Shown piece by piece: positions 17,345 to 26,856 of a DNA stretch of 64,000 nt; positions within the stretch are counted from its first letter, which is position 1; every line of letters begins with the position of its first letter. Source of the stretch: Streptomyces broussonetiae (GTDB lineage Bacteria > Actinomycetota > Actinomycetes > Streptomycetales > Streptomycetaceae); assembly GCF_009796285.1 (NCBI RefSeq), contig NZ_CP047020.1, positions 558,001 through 622,000 of the forward strand. The letters are read 5' to 3'. The notes beneath the pieces were generated by a model, which did no database searches, was not told the DNA's origin, and worked only from the letters and a program-made list of their open reading frames with translations. Both the position numbers and the translations under genes were made by a program.

Positions 17345-17797
17345 TTATGGCCAGCCGCCCTGCGAGCTTGCCGTTCCGTTCTTGCCTGCGGGATTCCCAG
17401 GTCGTTTGTTCGGCCGGTAGCCGGGACCGTTCATGATGACCTGGTGGCTGGCGTTGATGAGCCGGTCCTGGACGGACTCGGCGACGACAGGGTTGGGGAA
17501 GAGGGGATACCAGTCGCCGGGCGCCCGGTTGCTGGTGATGACCGGGGACCTGCCCTGCCGTTCGGAGACGAGTTCGTCGAGGTCGCCCACCTGGGCCACG
17601 GAGAGCTGACGCATGGCGAAGTCATCGAGGATGAAGACGTCGGATCGGACAGGTTCGCGGATCCGTCTCCCCCAGGCGCGGTCGGCATGGCCGCCGGCGA
17701 GGTCGGCGAGGGTGCGGCTGGTCTTGGCGAAACGGACGTGGGCGCCCTGGCATTCGGCGAGGTGACCGAGGGCCTGAGCGATGTGGGTGTTGCCGAC
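17345..17797 (-). pseudogene. IstB-like ATPase remnant
   Basis: Read leftward in changing frames, GNTHIAQALGHLAECQGAHV and VRFAKTSRTLADLAGGHADR are followed by DVFILDDFAMRQLSVAQVGD and SPVITSNRAPGDWYPLFPNP. These are the post-Walker-A, Walker B and sensor regions of an IstB-type helper ATPase. The N-terminal third, including Walker A, is missing and at least one frameshift is present. It is not from the intact IS21 element of this window. Confidence 0.75.
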
Positions 17798-17942
17798 ACG
17801 TGTTCGACGATGAGGTCCCGCCCGCCGCCATCCTCGACCGCCTCCCCCACCGCTGCGGCGTCATCTCCGTCAACGGCCCCAGGTACCGCCTCAAGAACCG
17901 GCCCGCTGCCATCGAACGAGACCGCGACGACGCAGCCTGAGC
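17798..17942 (+). pseudogene. C-terminal end of a second IstB-like ATPase
   Basis: On the plus strand, VFDDEVPPAAILDRLPHRCG, then VISVNGPRYRLKNRPAAIER and a stop, is the usual last 40-50 residues of an IstB protein. It abuts the oppositely oriented IstB remnant at 17345-17797, so two partial elements meet head to tail at about 17797. Confidence 0.7.
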
Positions 17943-18330
17943 CACCACCGCGTCAGAACCGTCATCCGAAGCAAAGATCGACGTTCTTGTCGATGCACCC
18001 ACGAAGCACGGCCGAAAGGGCAGTTCACCGAGTTGAAGGACGGTCCGAACAGGGCCGCCCCGGCAGACGAACGAGCACGACATGCCGCTTGACGCCTGTC
18101 GGCCCCCAGAACCAGGAAGCTGCCCCCCCCCGCACCCGGCATGATCTCCGTCCCCGGCAACGCCCCCATCCGGGCCGAACCGACGGTTCACACGACGGCA
18201 CGGCTCACCGTCCCACCGACTGCAGCTCCGCACTGCGTACTGAATTCACACCTGGCTATTGCCGGATTTTATACGCGATCAGGTTAAATTCTCAGTGGAT
18301 CATGGTCATACGTCAACTGGGGTCGGCGCA
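17943..18330. other. intergenic region upstream of a deacetylase gene
   Basis: No convincing gene. The last 90 bases before the ATG at 18331 are markedly A+T-rich for this DNA (TTGCCGGATTTTATACGCG, then GGTTAAATTC), so this is the likely promoter region of the deacetylase lipoprotein. Confidence 0.45.
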
Positions 18331-19197
18331 ATGAAGCGGAATACGGGTCGGGGCCGGTGGTACCGGCCGGTGATGGGAACGGTCGCGGCAGTCCTGGCGG
18401 TCGGGGGGTGCAGCTCGAGCAGCGGCAGCGGAACCGGTCATACCGCTGCCACCTCTGCCTCGCCGAGCGGCGCCACCAGCACCGCGGCCGGTGCTCGTGA
18501 CACCGCGCTCTGGCACAAGTGGGGCCTGACGCCGCTGCCGGTCCCCCCGCAGCCGCCGGCCGACAAGCCGGTGAAACTCTCCGCCACCGGAACCGTTCCG
18601 GTCTTCACCCACCTCCCGACCTCGCAGAAGGTCGTCTTCATCACTGTGGACGACGGACAGGAGAAGGACCCGAAGTTCATCGAGATGATGCGGGATCTGA
18701 AGATCCCGATCACCATGTTCTTGATGAACGACGCCATCAAGCCGGACTACGCGTACTTCAGGTCCCTGCAGGCGCTCGGCAACCACATCCAGAACCACAC
18801 CTTGCACCACCCCGTCATGAGCACCATCCCCCTGGCCCGCCAGAAGGAGGAGGTGTGCGGTGACCAGAAGATCCTCACCAAGGAATACGGCACCGCACCG
18901 CTGCTGTTCCGCCCGCCGTACGGCGCGTACAACAGCAACACCAAAATCGCGGTGGGTGAGTGCGGACCGCGTGCGATCGTGTGGTGGCGAGAATCCATGC
19001 AGATCCGCAACATGCAGTACCAGGCAGGGGACAAGAAGCTGCATGACGGTGACATCATCCTGGCCCACTTCCGCGGGCCCAGCGAACTCAAAGGTGCCAC
19101 GATGACGCAGATGTTCGCCAACCTGCTCAGGCGCATCCAGGAGCAGGGATTCGCCGTAGCGCGCCTGGAAGACTACATCCAGTCACCAGCCGGATGA
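18331..19197 (+). CDS. polysaccharide deacetylase lipoprotein (NodB, CE4)
   Basis: 288 residues from the ATG at 18331. The lipobox in VLAVGGCSSSSGSG gives a lipid-anchored protein, followed by a Ser/Thr-rich linker and a NodB domain. Its catalytic motifs are visible: FITVDDGQEKDP (Asp-Asp), NHIQNHTLHHPVMS (the His-x3/4-His metal pair), RPPYGAYNS and DIILAHFRGP. Such enzymes remove acetyl groups from peptidoglycan, chitin or other N-acetylated polymers outside the cell. An upstream in-frame start is possible, but the chosen one gives a proper lipoprotein signal. Confidence 0.88.
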   Translation: MKRNTGRGRWYRPVMGTVAAVLAVGGCSSSSGSGTGHTAATSASPSGATSTAAGARDTALWHKWGLTPLPVPPQPPADKPVKLSATGTVPVFTHLPTSQKVVFITVDDGQEKDPKFIEMMRDLKIPITMFLMNDAIKPDYAYFRSLQALGNHIQNHTLHHPVMSTIPLARQKEEVCGDQKILTKEYGTAPLLFRPPYGAYNSNTKIAVGECGPRAIVWWRESMQIRNMQYQAGDKKLHDGDIILAHFRGPSELKGATMTQMFANLLRRIQEQGFAVARLEDYIQSPAG

Positions 19198-19468
19198 TCC
19201 CCGGCAACACAATCGCCCTTGGCCTGCCCGGTCGGCCGAGCAGGAAACGGAACCACAGCGGACGCGCGGCAGCCGCCCGCAGCCAGGCGGATCACCCGCC
19301 GAGGCCATCGCGCTGACCTCGCGCGCATGGCCTTCACCAAGATCTTCAAGGAGCCACGAGGGATGGGGGATTCGCGATGGCCGTACAGGGTGGCAGGGCC
19401 GGGGTCCACAACAGTGATTGCGGACTGCAGGCTTCCCTCGTGACTCGCCGGGGTCCCAAGGCCGCGAG

Positions 19469-20290
19469 GTGAGCGCGGCCCGGCATCTGACCACACTCTT
19501 CGGCTGGCTCGCTGTCCTCACCGGACTCGGGGCCCGCCTCCTGCTCTTGCCCGAGCCCGCGGCCAACTTCCCCACGGGGTACGGCCGGCCTCGTGGGCCG
19601 TCGCCGGAGCAGCCGGCTGCACTCTGCTGTGGATCCTGGCGTCACTGGCCACCCGCCATCAGCCTCGCCCGCCCGGGCGCCGCGACGCCCGCCTCGTCGC
19701 AGCCGTACTCGCACTGACCCTGGGCCTGCTGTGCATGGCCGCACCGGCGCCGGCTCTCGGACCGCACGGCGACGACGTCCGCTAGAGGGCCGGCATCCAG
19801 CGGGCCGGTGGCGGCGAGCACGACCTTCCCGTCTCGAAGATGCTCACGACACCGCGGCAGGCCGAGGTCACCAGGAACCACAAGGTGACGTACGCAGCCG
19901 ACGTCCAGGTCGAGGTGCCCTACCGCTCCGGCCCACGCCCGCTCACCCACAAGAACCAGTGGTTCCAGTTCGACCCGCCGGCAGTGAGTGACAAAGTCAC
20001 GGTCATCTTCGCCCCGAGCCGACCCGACCTCGGTGCCCGACCGGGGAATGTCCATGGCACGTTCTCGGACCTGCTCAGCCTGAGTATGATCCTCGGGAGC
20101 ATGGGCGCGTGCCTCGCCCTGACCGTCCTGGGCGTAGTCGGGGCGCATTACATCGCACCAATTCGTCGGTTTCGGTGCGGTATCCACCCCCTCTCCTCGC
20201 CGCGCTCGCCTGCGCCGCGGGCCTGGACGCCACCGTGATCTTCGCCTACCCTTCGGCGCCGGTCAGCTGGACGCCGGCACTCGGCGCGGC
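19469..20290 (+). pseudogene. decayed membrane protein (frameshifts plus in-frame TAG)
   Basis: From GTG 19469, HLTTLFGWLAVLTGLGARLL forms a first helix. After a shift, SWAVAGAAGCTLLWILASLA and RLVAAVLALTLGLLCMAA give two more. An in-frame TAG at about 19783 then separates GPHGDDVR from AGIQRAGGG, and the frame goes on through MLTTPRQAEVTRNHKVTYAA to SLSMILGSMGACLALTVLGV. A last shift continues PPPLLAALACAAGLDATVIF. The whole resembles a five-helix membrane protein with a central extracellular domain, now broken by at least two frameshifts and an amber codon. The family was not recognised. Confidence 0.5.
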
Positions 20291-20291
20291 C

Positions 20292-20885
20292 GTGATCACG
20301 AGTTCGGTGAGTTCCGTGAGTTCGGTGGGCAGGGCGGTCTCGTAGGTTTCGTTCCCACAGGTTGTTGGACCAGATCAGGCACCAGATCTCGCGCGGGAAG
20401 ACGGTCAAGGCCAGTAGGTCGTGCTGGGCGGCGACCAGGTGGCCTGCGGCCTTGGGGAACTTGGCTTCCAGCGCGTCCAGGGCGTGCCACATCCGGGCCT
20501 GAACGGCGTCGGCGTCGGGTTGTCCTAAGACGGCCCCCGGCAGGGTGGCCGCCCATGACTGGGCCGACTCGGGGACCTGACTCAGCAGGTTTCCGGCGTA
20601 GTGGGTGCGGCTGCCCTCGCGGACCTTCCGGGTCAGCGCGTCCACCCGGACGAACGCATACGGCCCGGCATCGCGTCGAGGGACTCGGTGAGCTTCTCAA
20701 CCCGGCGAGTGCAGACACCCAGCAGACAGTCGGTCGCGACCACCGGAACGAGAGCCTGCTCGGCCTCGGCGCCGCAGAGGGTGTCGGCCTCCGCGGACAT
20801 CAGCGCCTCGGTGAATGTCGCGATCGTCGCGCGCAGCAGATCGGGACTCGCCGCGGCGAGGTTGTCCTCGGCGAATTGGACGCAA
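20292..20885 (-). pseudogene. IS256-family (mutator-type) transposase, internally deleted
   Basis: Leftward, one frame gives DNLAAASPDLLRATIATFTE and ALMSAEADTLCGAEAEQA, the N-terminus of an IS256-type transposase. The sequence then jumps directly to the C-terminal part (RVDALTRKVREGSRTHYAGN, then QARMWHALDALEAKFPKAAG and FPREIWCLIWSNNLWERN). The central catalytic region is gone and the end is scrambled. Confidence 0.8.
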
Positions 20886-21175
20886 CCTCACCTTTGTCTC
20901 GGTCGGGTGAGAGCGGCCGGTCTGGTGATCGCTTCGGTGGCTGTGCCGGGGGCCTGTGGCTGGTGGTCGTCGTGTCTTCTATCTTTCGAGTAGACAACCA
21001 CGGTGCGGTGATGGGTCGTTGAGTGAAGAGCTGGAACGCTGGGAAGCGGCGGTCCACGCGAAGGCCGAGGGACTTCGCACCCGGCGACTCCATGTGCCCA
21101 GCCCCTCTGCGATGCGCTGTCGCAGCACCTCAGCTTAGGAACCGGGTGGTTGCCCGTGATACGCGAGGAGTGCAG

Positions 21176-22135
21176 ATGGAACTGGAACTGCGTCACCTTC
21201 GCTTGCTGCGCACGGTCGCCGAGGTGGGAAGCATCAGTCGCGCCGCCGCGGTCCTCGGCTACTCGCAGCAGTCGGTCAGCGCGCAGCTTCAGCGGATCGA
21301 GCGGCACTTCGGTCTGCCGGTGTTCGCGCGCGGGTCGTCGGGTGTGGAGCCGACCTCGTTCGGTGTCGACGTCCTGTCCCAGGCAAGGGACGTGCTGGCC
21401 CGGATGGAGGTGCTCGGACGCCACTGCCCGAAGGATGCCGACCCGCTGCCGTCGGCTGTGCGACTGGCCGCCACCAACACACCCATCCTTCCGGGCATGG
21501 TGGCGCGGCTCAAGACGCGACTACCGGGCGTGGCGATCAAGGTCAGCAGTGTCTACTCGTCCTCGGAGATCGTGGAACTGCTGGAGCGGGACGAGTTGGA
21601 CATCGCGCTCGGCGTGGACTACCCAGGCATGGAATTGCAGCACTCCGACGCCGTAGCGCATCGGGGAATCGTCACAGAACCCACATTTGTCGCGCTGCCG
21701 ACGGGTCATCGACTCGGGCACCGAAGCGAGATCGTCCTGGGTGACCTGGCCGATGAGGCATGGTTTCTGACGCCGAATGACGGTGCGGGCTGGCCTGAGG
21801 TGTTTTACACCGCCTGCCATACCGCAGGATTCACTCCGACCACGGTTCACGAATACCTCGGCGATCGGAGACAACTCCAGGAGATGATCGCCAATGGGCT
21901 GGGGGTGTCCATGGTTCAGGCGACGACTCGGCCGAGTCCCGGCGTGCTGGTGAAACCTTTGGCCGGTACGCCGTTGTGGTGCCGCTACCTGTTGGCCTGG
22001 CGGCGCGAGAGCCTCTCCGAGCAGTTGGTGGACCTGGTCCTGAGTGTTGCCTCGGCGGCCTACGGGGATCTGATCGCGTCGTCGCCACACGCGCAGGCGT
22101 GGCTGTCGAGGGTGTATCGACCAAGCCGATCCTGA
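21176..22135 (+). CDS. LysR-family transcriptional regulator
   Basis: 319 residues from the ATG at 21176, which has GAGGAG at about 21165. The N-terminal winged helix is typical (MELELRHLRLLRTVAEVGSI, then AAVLGYSQQSVSAQLQRIER), and the effector domain contains LAATNTPILPGMVARLK, DIALGVDYPG and NGLGVSMVQATTRPSPGVLV. It lies 194 bp upstream of the collagenase gene in the same direction and may regulate it. That link is positional only. Confidence 0.9.
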   Translation: MELELRHLRLLRTVAEVGSISRAAAVLGYSQQSVSAQLQRIERHFGLPVFARGSSGVEPTSFGVDVLSQARDVLARMEVLGRHCPKDADPLPSAVRLAATNTPILPGMVARLKTRLPGVAIKVSSVYSSSEIVELLERDELDIALGVDYPGMELQHSDAVAHRGIVTEPTFVALPTGHRLGHRSEIVLGDLADEAWFLTPNDGAGWPEVFYTACHTAGFTPTTVHEYLGDRRQLQEMIANGLGVSMVQATTRPSPGVLVKPLAGTPLWCRYLLAWRRESLSEQLVDLVLSVASAAYGDLIASSPHAQAWLSRVYRPSRS

Positions 22136-22329
22136 GAATCCGGCTTCGCGCTGAACAGTCCACTATACGAACCAATCAACAAGGCTTTACCAACATCTCT
22201 GATGTTGTGGACCCTTCAGTGAAAACGCAGTACCCCAGGGCGTTGCTCACCCGTCAACTCCAGTGCCAGGTTGCATTGCACCGCCCCGTAGGGCTCGGGC
22301 GGCTCCCCACCCCCACCAAGGGAGATGCA

Positions 22330-24627
22330 ATGCTCCTCAGACCACCCCTGCCCAAATTCCTAGCCGTCGGCCTGGCGGCCGGAAGCCTGGCCTTGGGTCT
22401 GTTGACCACTCAGGCGACCGCGGCGCCACATCCAGGGCAGAGTCCGGCGGCCCACGCCCAGGCGACCACCGCGGTCGCCAAGCCGTCCGGTGCCGACACC
22501 GGCCCGAGCACCGAACTCCCCGCCGCGCGGTCCAAGCCGCTGCCGGCCGCGTTGCGGGGCGCGCCCGCCGATGTGGCGCCTGCCGCTTCGCCGGCACGGA
22601 CGCCCCGGAGCAAGCCCGCGACGACCGGCCGCGCCGAACCCAAGAGGGCGCCGGCGGCCGTGACGTCGTGTACAACGGCGGACTTCGCCGGCCGGACCGG
22701 CGCCGCGCTGGTGGCGTACATCAAGACAGTGGACTGGCACACCTGCATCAACCCGCTGTTCGACTTGACCGGCGCGAACGCGAACGCGGTGTTCAAGGAG
22801 TCGCAGATGCTCGCGGTGGCCAACGGCTTCGCCGGTACGGCCGCTTCGTACACCGGTGACGACTCCGGCGGCCTGCACGAACTGCTGTACTTCCTGCGCG
22901 CCGGCTACTACGTGCAGTCACTGCACCCCGCCGACGTCGGCACGTACGACTCCACGCTCACCAGCGCCGTCGGGTCCGGGTTCACCACGCTCTTCAACAG
23001 CTCCCACTCAAACGACGTCAGCGCGGGCAACGGCGACATCCTGGAGCAGGCGTTCGTCACCTCCGACAGCGCGCAAATACAGGGCAGCCTCCTCGGCGTC
23101 TACAAGCGGTACCTCACTGCCTACAGCAGTGCGTGGGACGCGTACCCGGCGATGGACCGGGCGCTCAACGCGATCTACACACCGCTGTGGCGCGGCCCCG
23201 GCATCACGGACTTCGTGACCGCGGTCACCGCCGACCCCAGCATCGCCGACACGCTGTACACGTTCACGCTCAACCACCGCGACCTGCTCGGCGGGGACAA
23301 CGACGTCCTGGACTCCAACGCGGGCAACGACCTGGCGCACCTGGTCCAGATACCGGCGTTGCAGGGCAGGATACGCCCGCTGATCAAGGGGCTGATGGAC
23401 GCCTCGTCCATCACCGGGCCCACCGCCAGCCTGTGGGTCCACGTCGCCTACCGGGCCGACAACGACGACGCGGCACAGTGCTCGTACTACGGCGTCTGCG
23501 ACCTGGCCGCGCAGCTCACCAGGGCCTCGCTGCCGATCTCGTACGGCTGCGGCAACTTCACCATCATGGCGCAGTCGCTGACGGCGGCGCAGCAGAGCGA
23601 CGTGTGCAACAGCCTGAAGGGCGAAGTGCCGTACTACCACAGCCTGGTGAAGGACAACGGGCCGATCCCGGGCGAGTACTTCAACGTGAAGATGGTCATC
23701 TACGGAAGCAAGGCCGACTACGCGACCTACTCCTGGGCGATCTTCGGCAACTCGACCGACAACGGCGGCGAGACGCTGACCGGCAATCCGACGGACCCGA
23801 AGAACGTCGCCTATTCCATCCTCTACCAGAAGCCGTCCGACGACGGGTTCCCCGCCAACGCCTGGAACCTCAACCACGAGTTCGCGCACATCCTGCAGTC
23901 CATCTACGACATGAAGGGCGACTTCGGCACCCAGATCTCGGTTCCGGACGTCTGGTGGATCGAGGGTCAGGCGGAGTACGTCTCGTACAGCTACCGCGGA
24001 ATCACGGACGACGGCGCGATAGCCGAGGCCGCGAAGCACACGTACAAGCTCAGCGACCTGTGGCAGAACACTTACGCGATCGACGACGTGACCCGCACCT
24101 ACCCGTGGGGCTACCTGGCCGTCCGCTACATGACCGAAAAGCACCCGTCGGACATCCAGGCCATACTCGCCAAGTTCCGCACCGGTGACTACAGCGGGGC
24201 GTACGCCATCTACAACACCACCATAGGCACCCGCTACGACGCCGACTTCGACGCTTGGCTCACCGACCTCGCCCGGGGCGGCGGTGGCAGCTCGGCCACC
24301 GCGTGCACGGACTCCAACACCCAAGCCATGGGCCAGAACTGCTACCGCGCCAACCAGTCCGCGGCCGCCGGTGACACCGACTACCTGTGGATCTACCTGC
24401 CCGCCGGGACAACCACGCTGAAGGTCACCACCAGCGGCGGCACCGGCAACGCCGACCTCTACTACAACCCGACCACGTGGGCGGGCCCATCCGCCTACAC
24501 CGACAAGTCCACCAACTCCGGCAACACCGAGAGCATCAGCGTCACCAACACCGCGGCCGGCTACCGGTACATCAGCCTGTACGCCGCGACCAGCTTCAGC
24601 GGAGTCACCGTCACCACCACCTACTGA
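22330..24627 (+). CDS. secreted microbial collagenase (peptidase M9)
   Basis: 765 residues from the ATG at 22330. A Sec signal peptide (FLAVGLAAGSLALGLLTTQA, then TAA) and a long Ala/Pro-rich pro-region precede the M9 collagenase activator and peptidase modules (TADFAGRTGAALVAYIKTVD, then QMLAVANGFAGTAASYTGDD). The zinc motif HEFAH is at residues 516-520 (WNLNHEFAHILQS), with the third ligand Glu545 in WWIEGQAEYVSY. A C-terminal PPC-type domain (AGDTDYLWIYLPAGTTTLKV to YISLYAATSFSGVTVTTTY) likely binds collagen. It should cleave native collagen or gelatin outside the cell. A strong terminator follows. Confidence 0.95.
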   Translation: MLLRPPLPKFLAVGLAAGSLALGLLTTQATAAPHPGQSPAAHAQATTAVAKPSGADTGPSTELPAARSKPLPAALRGAPADVAPAASPARTPRSKPATTGRAEPKRAPAAVTSCTTADFAGRTGAALVAYIKTVDWHTCINPLFDLTGANANAVFKESQMLAVANGFAGTAASYTGDDSGGLHELLYFLRAGYYVQSLHPADVGTYDSTLTSAVGSGFTTLFNSSHSNDVSAGNGDILEQAFVTSDSAQIQGSLLGVYKRYLTAYSSAWDAYPAMDRALNAIYTPLWRGPGITDFVTAVTADPSIADTLYTFTLNHRDLLGGDNDVLDSNAGNDLAHLVQIPALQGRIRPLIKGLMDASSITGPTASLWVHVAYRADNDDAAQCSYYGVCDLAAQLTRASLPISYGCGNFTIMAQSLTAAQQSDVCNSLKGEVPYYHSLVKDNGPIPGEYFNVKMVIYGSKADYATYSWAIFGNSTDNGGETLTGNPTDPKNVAYSILYQKPSDDGFPANAWNLNHEFAHILQSIYDMKGDFGTQISVPDVWWIEGQAEYVSYSYRGITDDGAIAEAAKHTYKLSDLWQNTYAIDDVTRTYPWGYLAVRYMTEKHPSDIQAILAKFRTGDYSGAYAIYNTTIGTRYDADFDAWLTDLARGGGGSSATACTDSNTQAMGQNCYRANQSAAAGDTDYLWIYLPAGTTTLKVTTSGGTGNADLYYNPTTWAGPSAYTDKSTNSGNTESISVTNTAAGYRYISLYAATSFSGVTVTTTY

Positions 24628-24638
24628 CCCGCCGCTGC

Positions 24639-24679
24639 GGGCCGTGCCCGGTCGATCACAGGCCGACCGGGCACGGCCC
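24639..24679 (+). terminator. strong stem-loop after the collagenase gene
   Basis: GGGCCGTGCCCGGTCG (24639-24654) and CGACCGGGCACGGCCC (24664-24679) are perfect 16-bp complementary arms around a 9-base loop, 11 bases after the collagenase stop. There is no U-tract, which is common for streptomycete terminators. It also lies just before the next gene, so that gene probably has its own promoter or is expressed by limited readthrough. Confidence 0.8.
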
Positions 24680-24710
24680 TCGGCCAATCCACCTGAGGTG
24701 AACCGTCTCC

Positions 24711-25976
24711 ATGAATCCGCGCATGGCAATGACCGACCACGTCTTCACTGTTCCCCTGGACCACGACGATCCCACCGGGGCAACCATCGAAGTGTTCGCC
24801 CGCGAGGTCGTCGACCCGCCCCGCGCCGCGGAGAGGCTGCCGTGGCTGGTGTTCCTGCAAGGCGGACCGGGCGGCAAATCCCCTCGGCCGAGCGGGCGCG
24901 CCCCCGGCTGGCTGGCACGGGCGCTACAGACCCACCGGGTACTGCTGCTCGACCAGCGCGGCACCGGACGCAGCACTCCAGTGACACCGGCCTTCGCCGC
25001 GGCGTTCGGCTCGGGCAAGGACCTCGCCCGTTACCTCTCGCTGCACCGGGCCGACGCCATCGTCCGCGACGCCGAGCTGATCCGGCGGCAGTTGTGCGCC
25101 GACGAACCATGGGAGACTCTCGGCCAGAGCTACGGCGGGTTCACCACCCTGACCTATCTGTCCCTGGCGCCCGAGGGACTGCGCGCCTGCCATGTCACCG
25201 GCGGTCTCCCGGGCCTCAACACCAGGGCCGAGGACGTCTACCGCCTCACCTATCCCCGTGTCGAGGCCAAGAACGGCGAGTACTACGACCGCTACCCGGG
25301 GGACGTCGAGAAGGCCCACCAGATCGCCGACCTCGCCGAAAGCGGCCGCGTCCTGCTTCCCGACGGTGACAGGCTGACATCACGGCGACTGCGGACCCTC
25401 GGGCTGGCGTTCGGGATGAGCGACGGTTACGAACGCGTCCACTGGATGCTCGACGAGGCGTTCGACGCGGCCGGACGACTCAGCGACACCTTCCTGCTCC
25501 AGGTCATGCAGCAGACCGGGTTCGTGGACAACCCACTCTTCACGATCCTCCAGGAGCCGTGCTTCGCCCACGACTCGACGCCGACGAACTGGGCCGCGCA
25601 ACGCATCGCGATCGAGCATCCGAGGTTCGCGGAAGACGCCGATCCGTTGCTGTTCACCGGCGAGATGATCTACCCGTGGATGTTCGAGGACATCAGAGCG
25701 CTGCGCCCCTTCGCCGAGGCCGCCGAGACCCTCGCCGCGTGGACCGAGTGGCCCCCGTTGTACGACCCGGCCAGGCTCGCCACCAACCAGGTACCGCTGG
25801 CGGCAGCCATCTACCACGACGACATGTACGTCGACGCCGAACTGTCCCTGCGCACCCTTCGAGAAGTGGGGTCGGCTCGCGCGTGGGTGACCAACGAGTG
25901 GGAGCACGACGGTGTGAACGCATCGGGGGACGTCGTGCTGTCACGCCTGATGGCCATGACGGCCGGGAGACTCTGA
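24711..25976 (+). CDS. proline iminopeptidase-like alpha/beta hydrolase
   Basis: 421 residues of the alpha/beta-hydrolase fold in the prolyl aminopeptidase (S33) group. It shows the oxyanion-type WLVFLQGGPGGKSP, VLLLDQRGTGRST, and the nucleophile elbow LGQSYGGFTTL, with the catalytic His probably in WEHDGVNAS. These enzymes release N-terminal proline from peptides. It has no signal peptide. Following a secreted collagenase, it plausibly digests proline-rich collagen peptides after uptake; this pairing is inference. Confidence 0.85.
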   Translation: MNPRMAMTDHVFTVPLDHDDPTGATIEVFAREVVDPPRAAERLPWLVFLQGGPGGKSPRPSGRAPGWLARALQTHRVLLLDQRGTGRSTPVTPAFAAAFGSGKDLARYLSLHRADAIVRDAELIRRQLCADEPWETLGQSYGGFTTLTYLSLAPEGLRACHVTGGLPGLNTRAEDVYRLTYPRVEAKNGEYYDRYPGDVEKAHQIADLAESGRVLLPDGDRLTSRRLRTLGLAFGMSDGYERVHWMLDEAFDAAGRLSDTFLLQVMQQTGFVDNPLFTILQEPCFAHDSTPTNWAAQRIAIEHPRFAEDADPLLFTGEMIYPWMFEDIRALRPFAEAAETLAAWTEWPPLYDPARLATNQVPLAAAIYHDDMYVDAELSLRTLREVGSARAWVTNEWEHDGVNASGDVVLSRLMAMTAGRL

Positions 25977-26217
25977 CCGGCACTCTCAACCCCTGGAGCA
26001 TGGGGAGGCTGACAGCCAGGCAGTTGATCAGGCGAAGCGCTTCGCCGCGCGTCCATGCGGGCAACGCCGCTGAGACAGACCAGAAGAGCATCGGCCACTG
26101 GTACGAGCGGACGCGCGCCCACACCCTCGTCGCCCGGAACATCGAGGCGGCCGCGGAGGGCTTCCGCGGTGCGCTGGACGAGCGGGGTGTTCCCCGCCGT
26201 GGCGAGCAAAGCGGTCG

Positions 26218-26520
26218 AGGATGTGCTGTTTCCCCGGGATCGGTGTGCGCGTGGAGCGGGTGGGCGATGCCTCCGGCGTCGTCCTGGTGGTGGAGGTGGT
26301 GTCCACCGCTCGGCCGTGTCGGTGCCCGGACTGCCGGAAGCAGGCGAGGCACGTACACAGCATTTGCCAACGCCCCTTCAGCGAGTGGCCGTTGGGCTCG
26401 CGCCGGATCATGGTCCGGCTGCGGGTGTGCCGGTACTTCTGCGACAAGACCTTTGGACAGCTTGGCTTCAAGCGGCTTCTTCCGCAGGTGGCGGGTCGAC
26501 CGGTCGTGCGACAAGTGCGG
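26218..26520 (+). pseudogene. N-terminal fragment of an ISL3-family transposase
   Basis: VLFPGIGVRVERVGDASGVV is followed by a cysteine-rich zinc-binding part (ARPCRCPDCRKQARHVHSIC) and IMVRLRVCRYFCDKTFGQLG, the N-terminus of an ISL3 transposase. The catalytic DDE region and the terminal repeats are absent. Confidence 0.75.
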
Positions 26521-26529
26521 AGTAATGAT

Positions 26530-26856
26530 TCAAGACTCTGTGATTCGGCCGTGCACATGAACGGCGTGGCCGTAGGAGCCCTCGGGTTGCTGAGCCAGGA
26601 GTGGTAACACCCGGCGAGTCACCGCCGCGACCGGCTCGGAACGGGTGACGGCGTCGTGTGCTTCCTTATCGATCCACAGCTGGGTCAGCCAAACCGTGTC
26701 CGGCTCGTCAAGGGCAGTGTTGACGCTGTAGGCAAGTAGGCCGCTGTCCTCGCCGCCGGCACGGAATCCATCAAGGAGCAGGGTGATCAACTCGTCACGC
26801 CGACCAGGCAGTGCGGTCATTCGTCCGTAGACACTGAACATGTTCCCACTGGACAC
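26530..26856 (-). CDS. antibiotic biosynthesis monooxygenase (ABM) domain protein
   Basis: 108 residues of the dimeric alpha-beta-barrel ABM/YgiN fold: MFSVYGRMTALPGRRDELIT, then SGLLAYSVNTALDEPDTVWL and LWIDKEAHDAVTRSEPVAAV. Members act as quinol monooxygenases, cofactor-free oxygenases or small-molecule-binding proteins. It stands alone next to transposase debris, so context gives no substrate. The complete family length suggests a functional gene. Confidence 0.82.
   Translation of the reverse strand: MSSGNMFSVYGRMTALPGRRDELITLLLDGFRAGGEDSGLLAYSVNTALDEPDTVWLTQLWIDKEAHDAVTRSEPVAAVTRRVLPLLAQQPEGSYGHAVHVHGRITES

Noticed and set aside
23008..24729. Minus-strand open frame of 573 codons opposite the collagenase
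   Set aside because: Antisense to a protein with intact M9 motifs; composition is Val/Gly/Arg-biased without domains.
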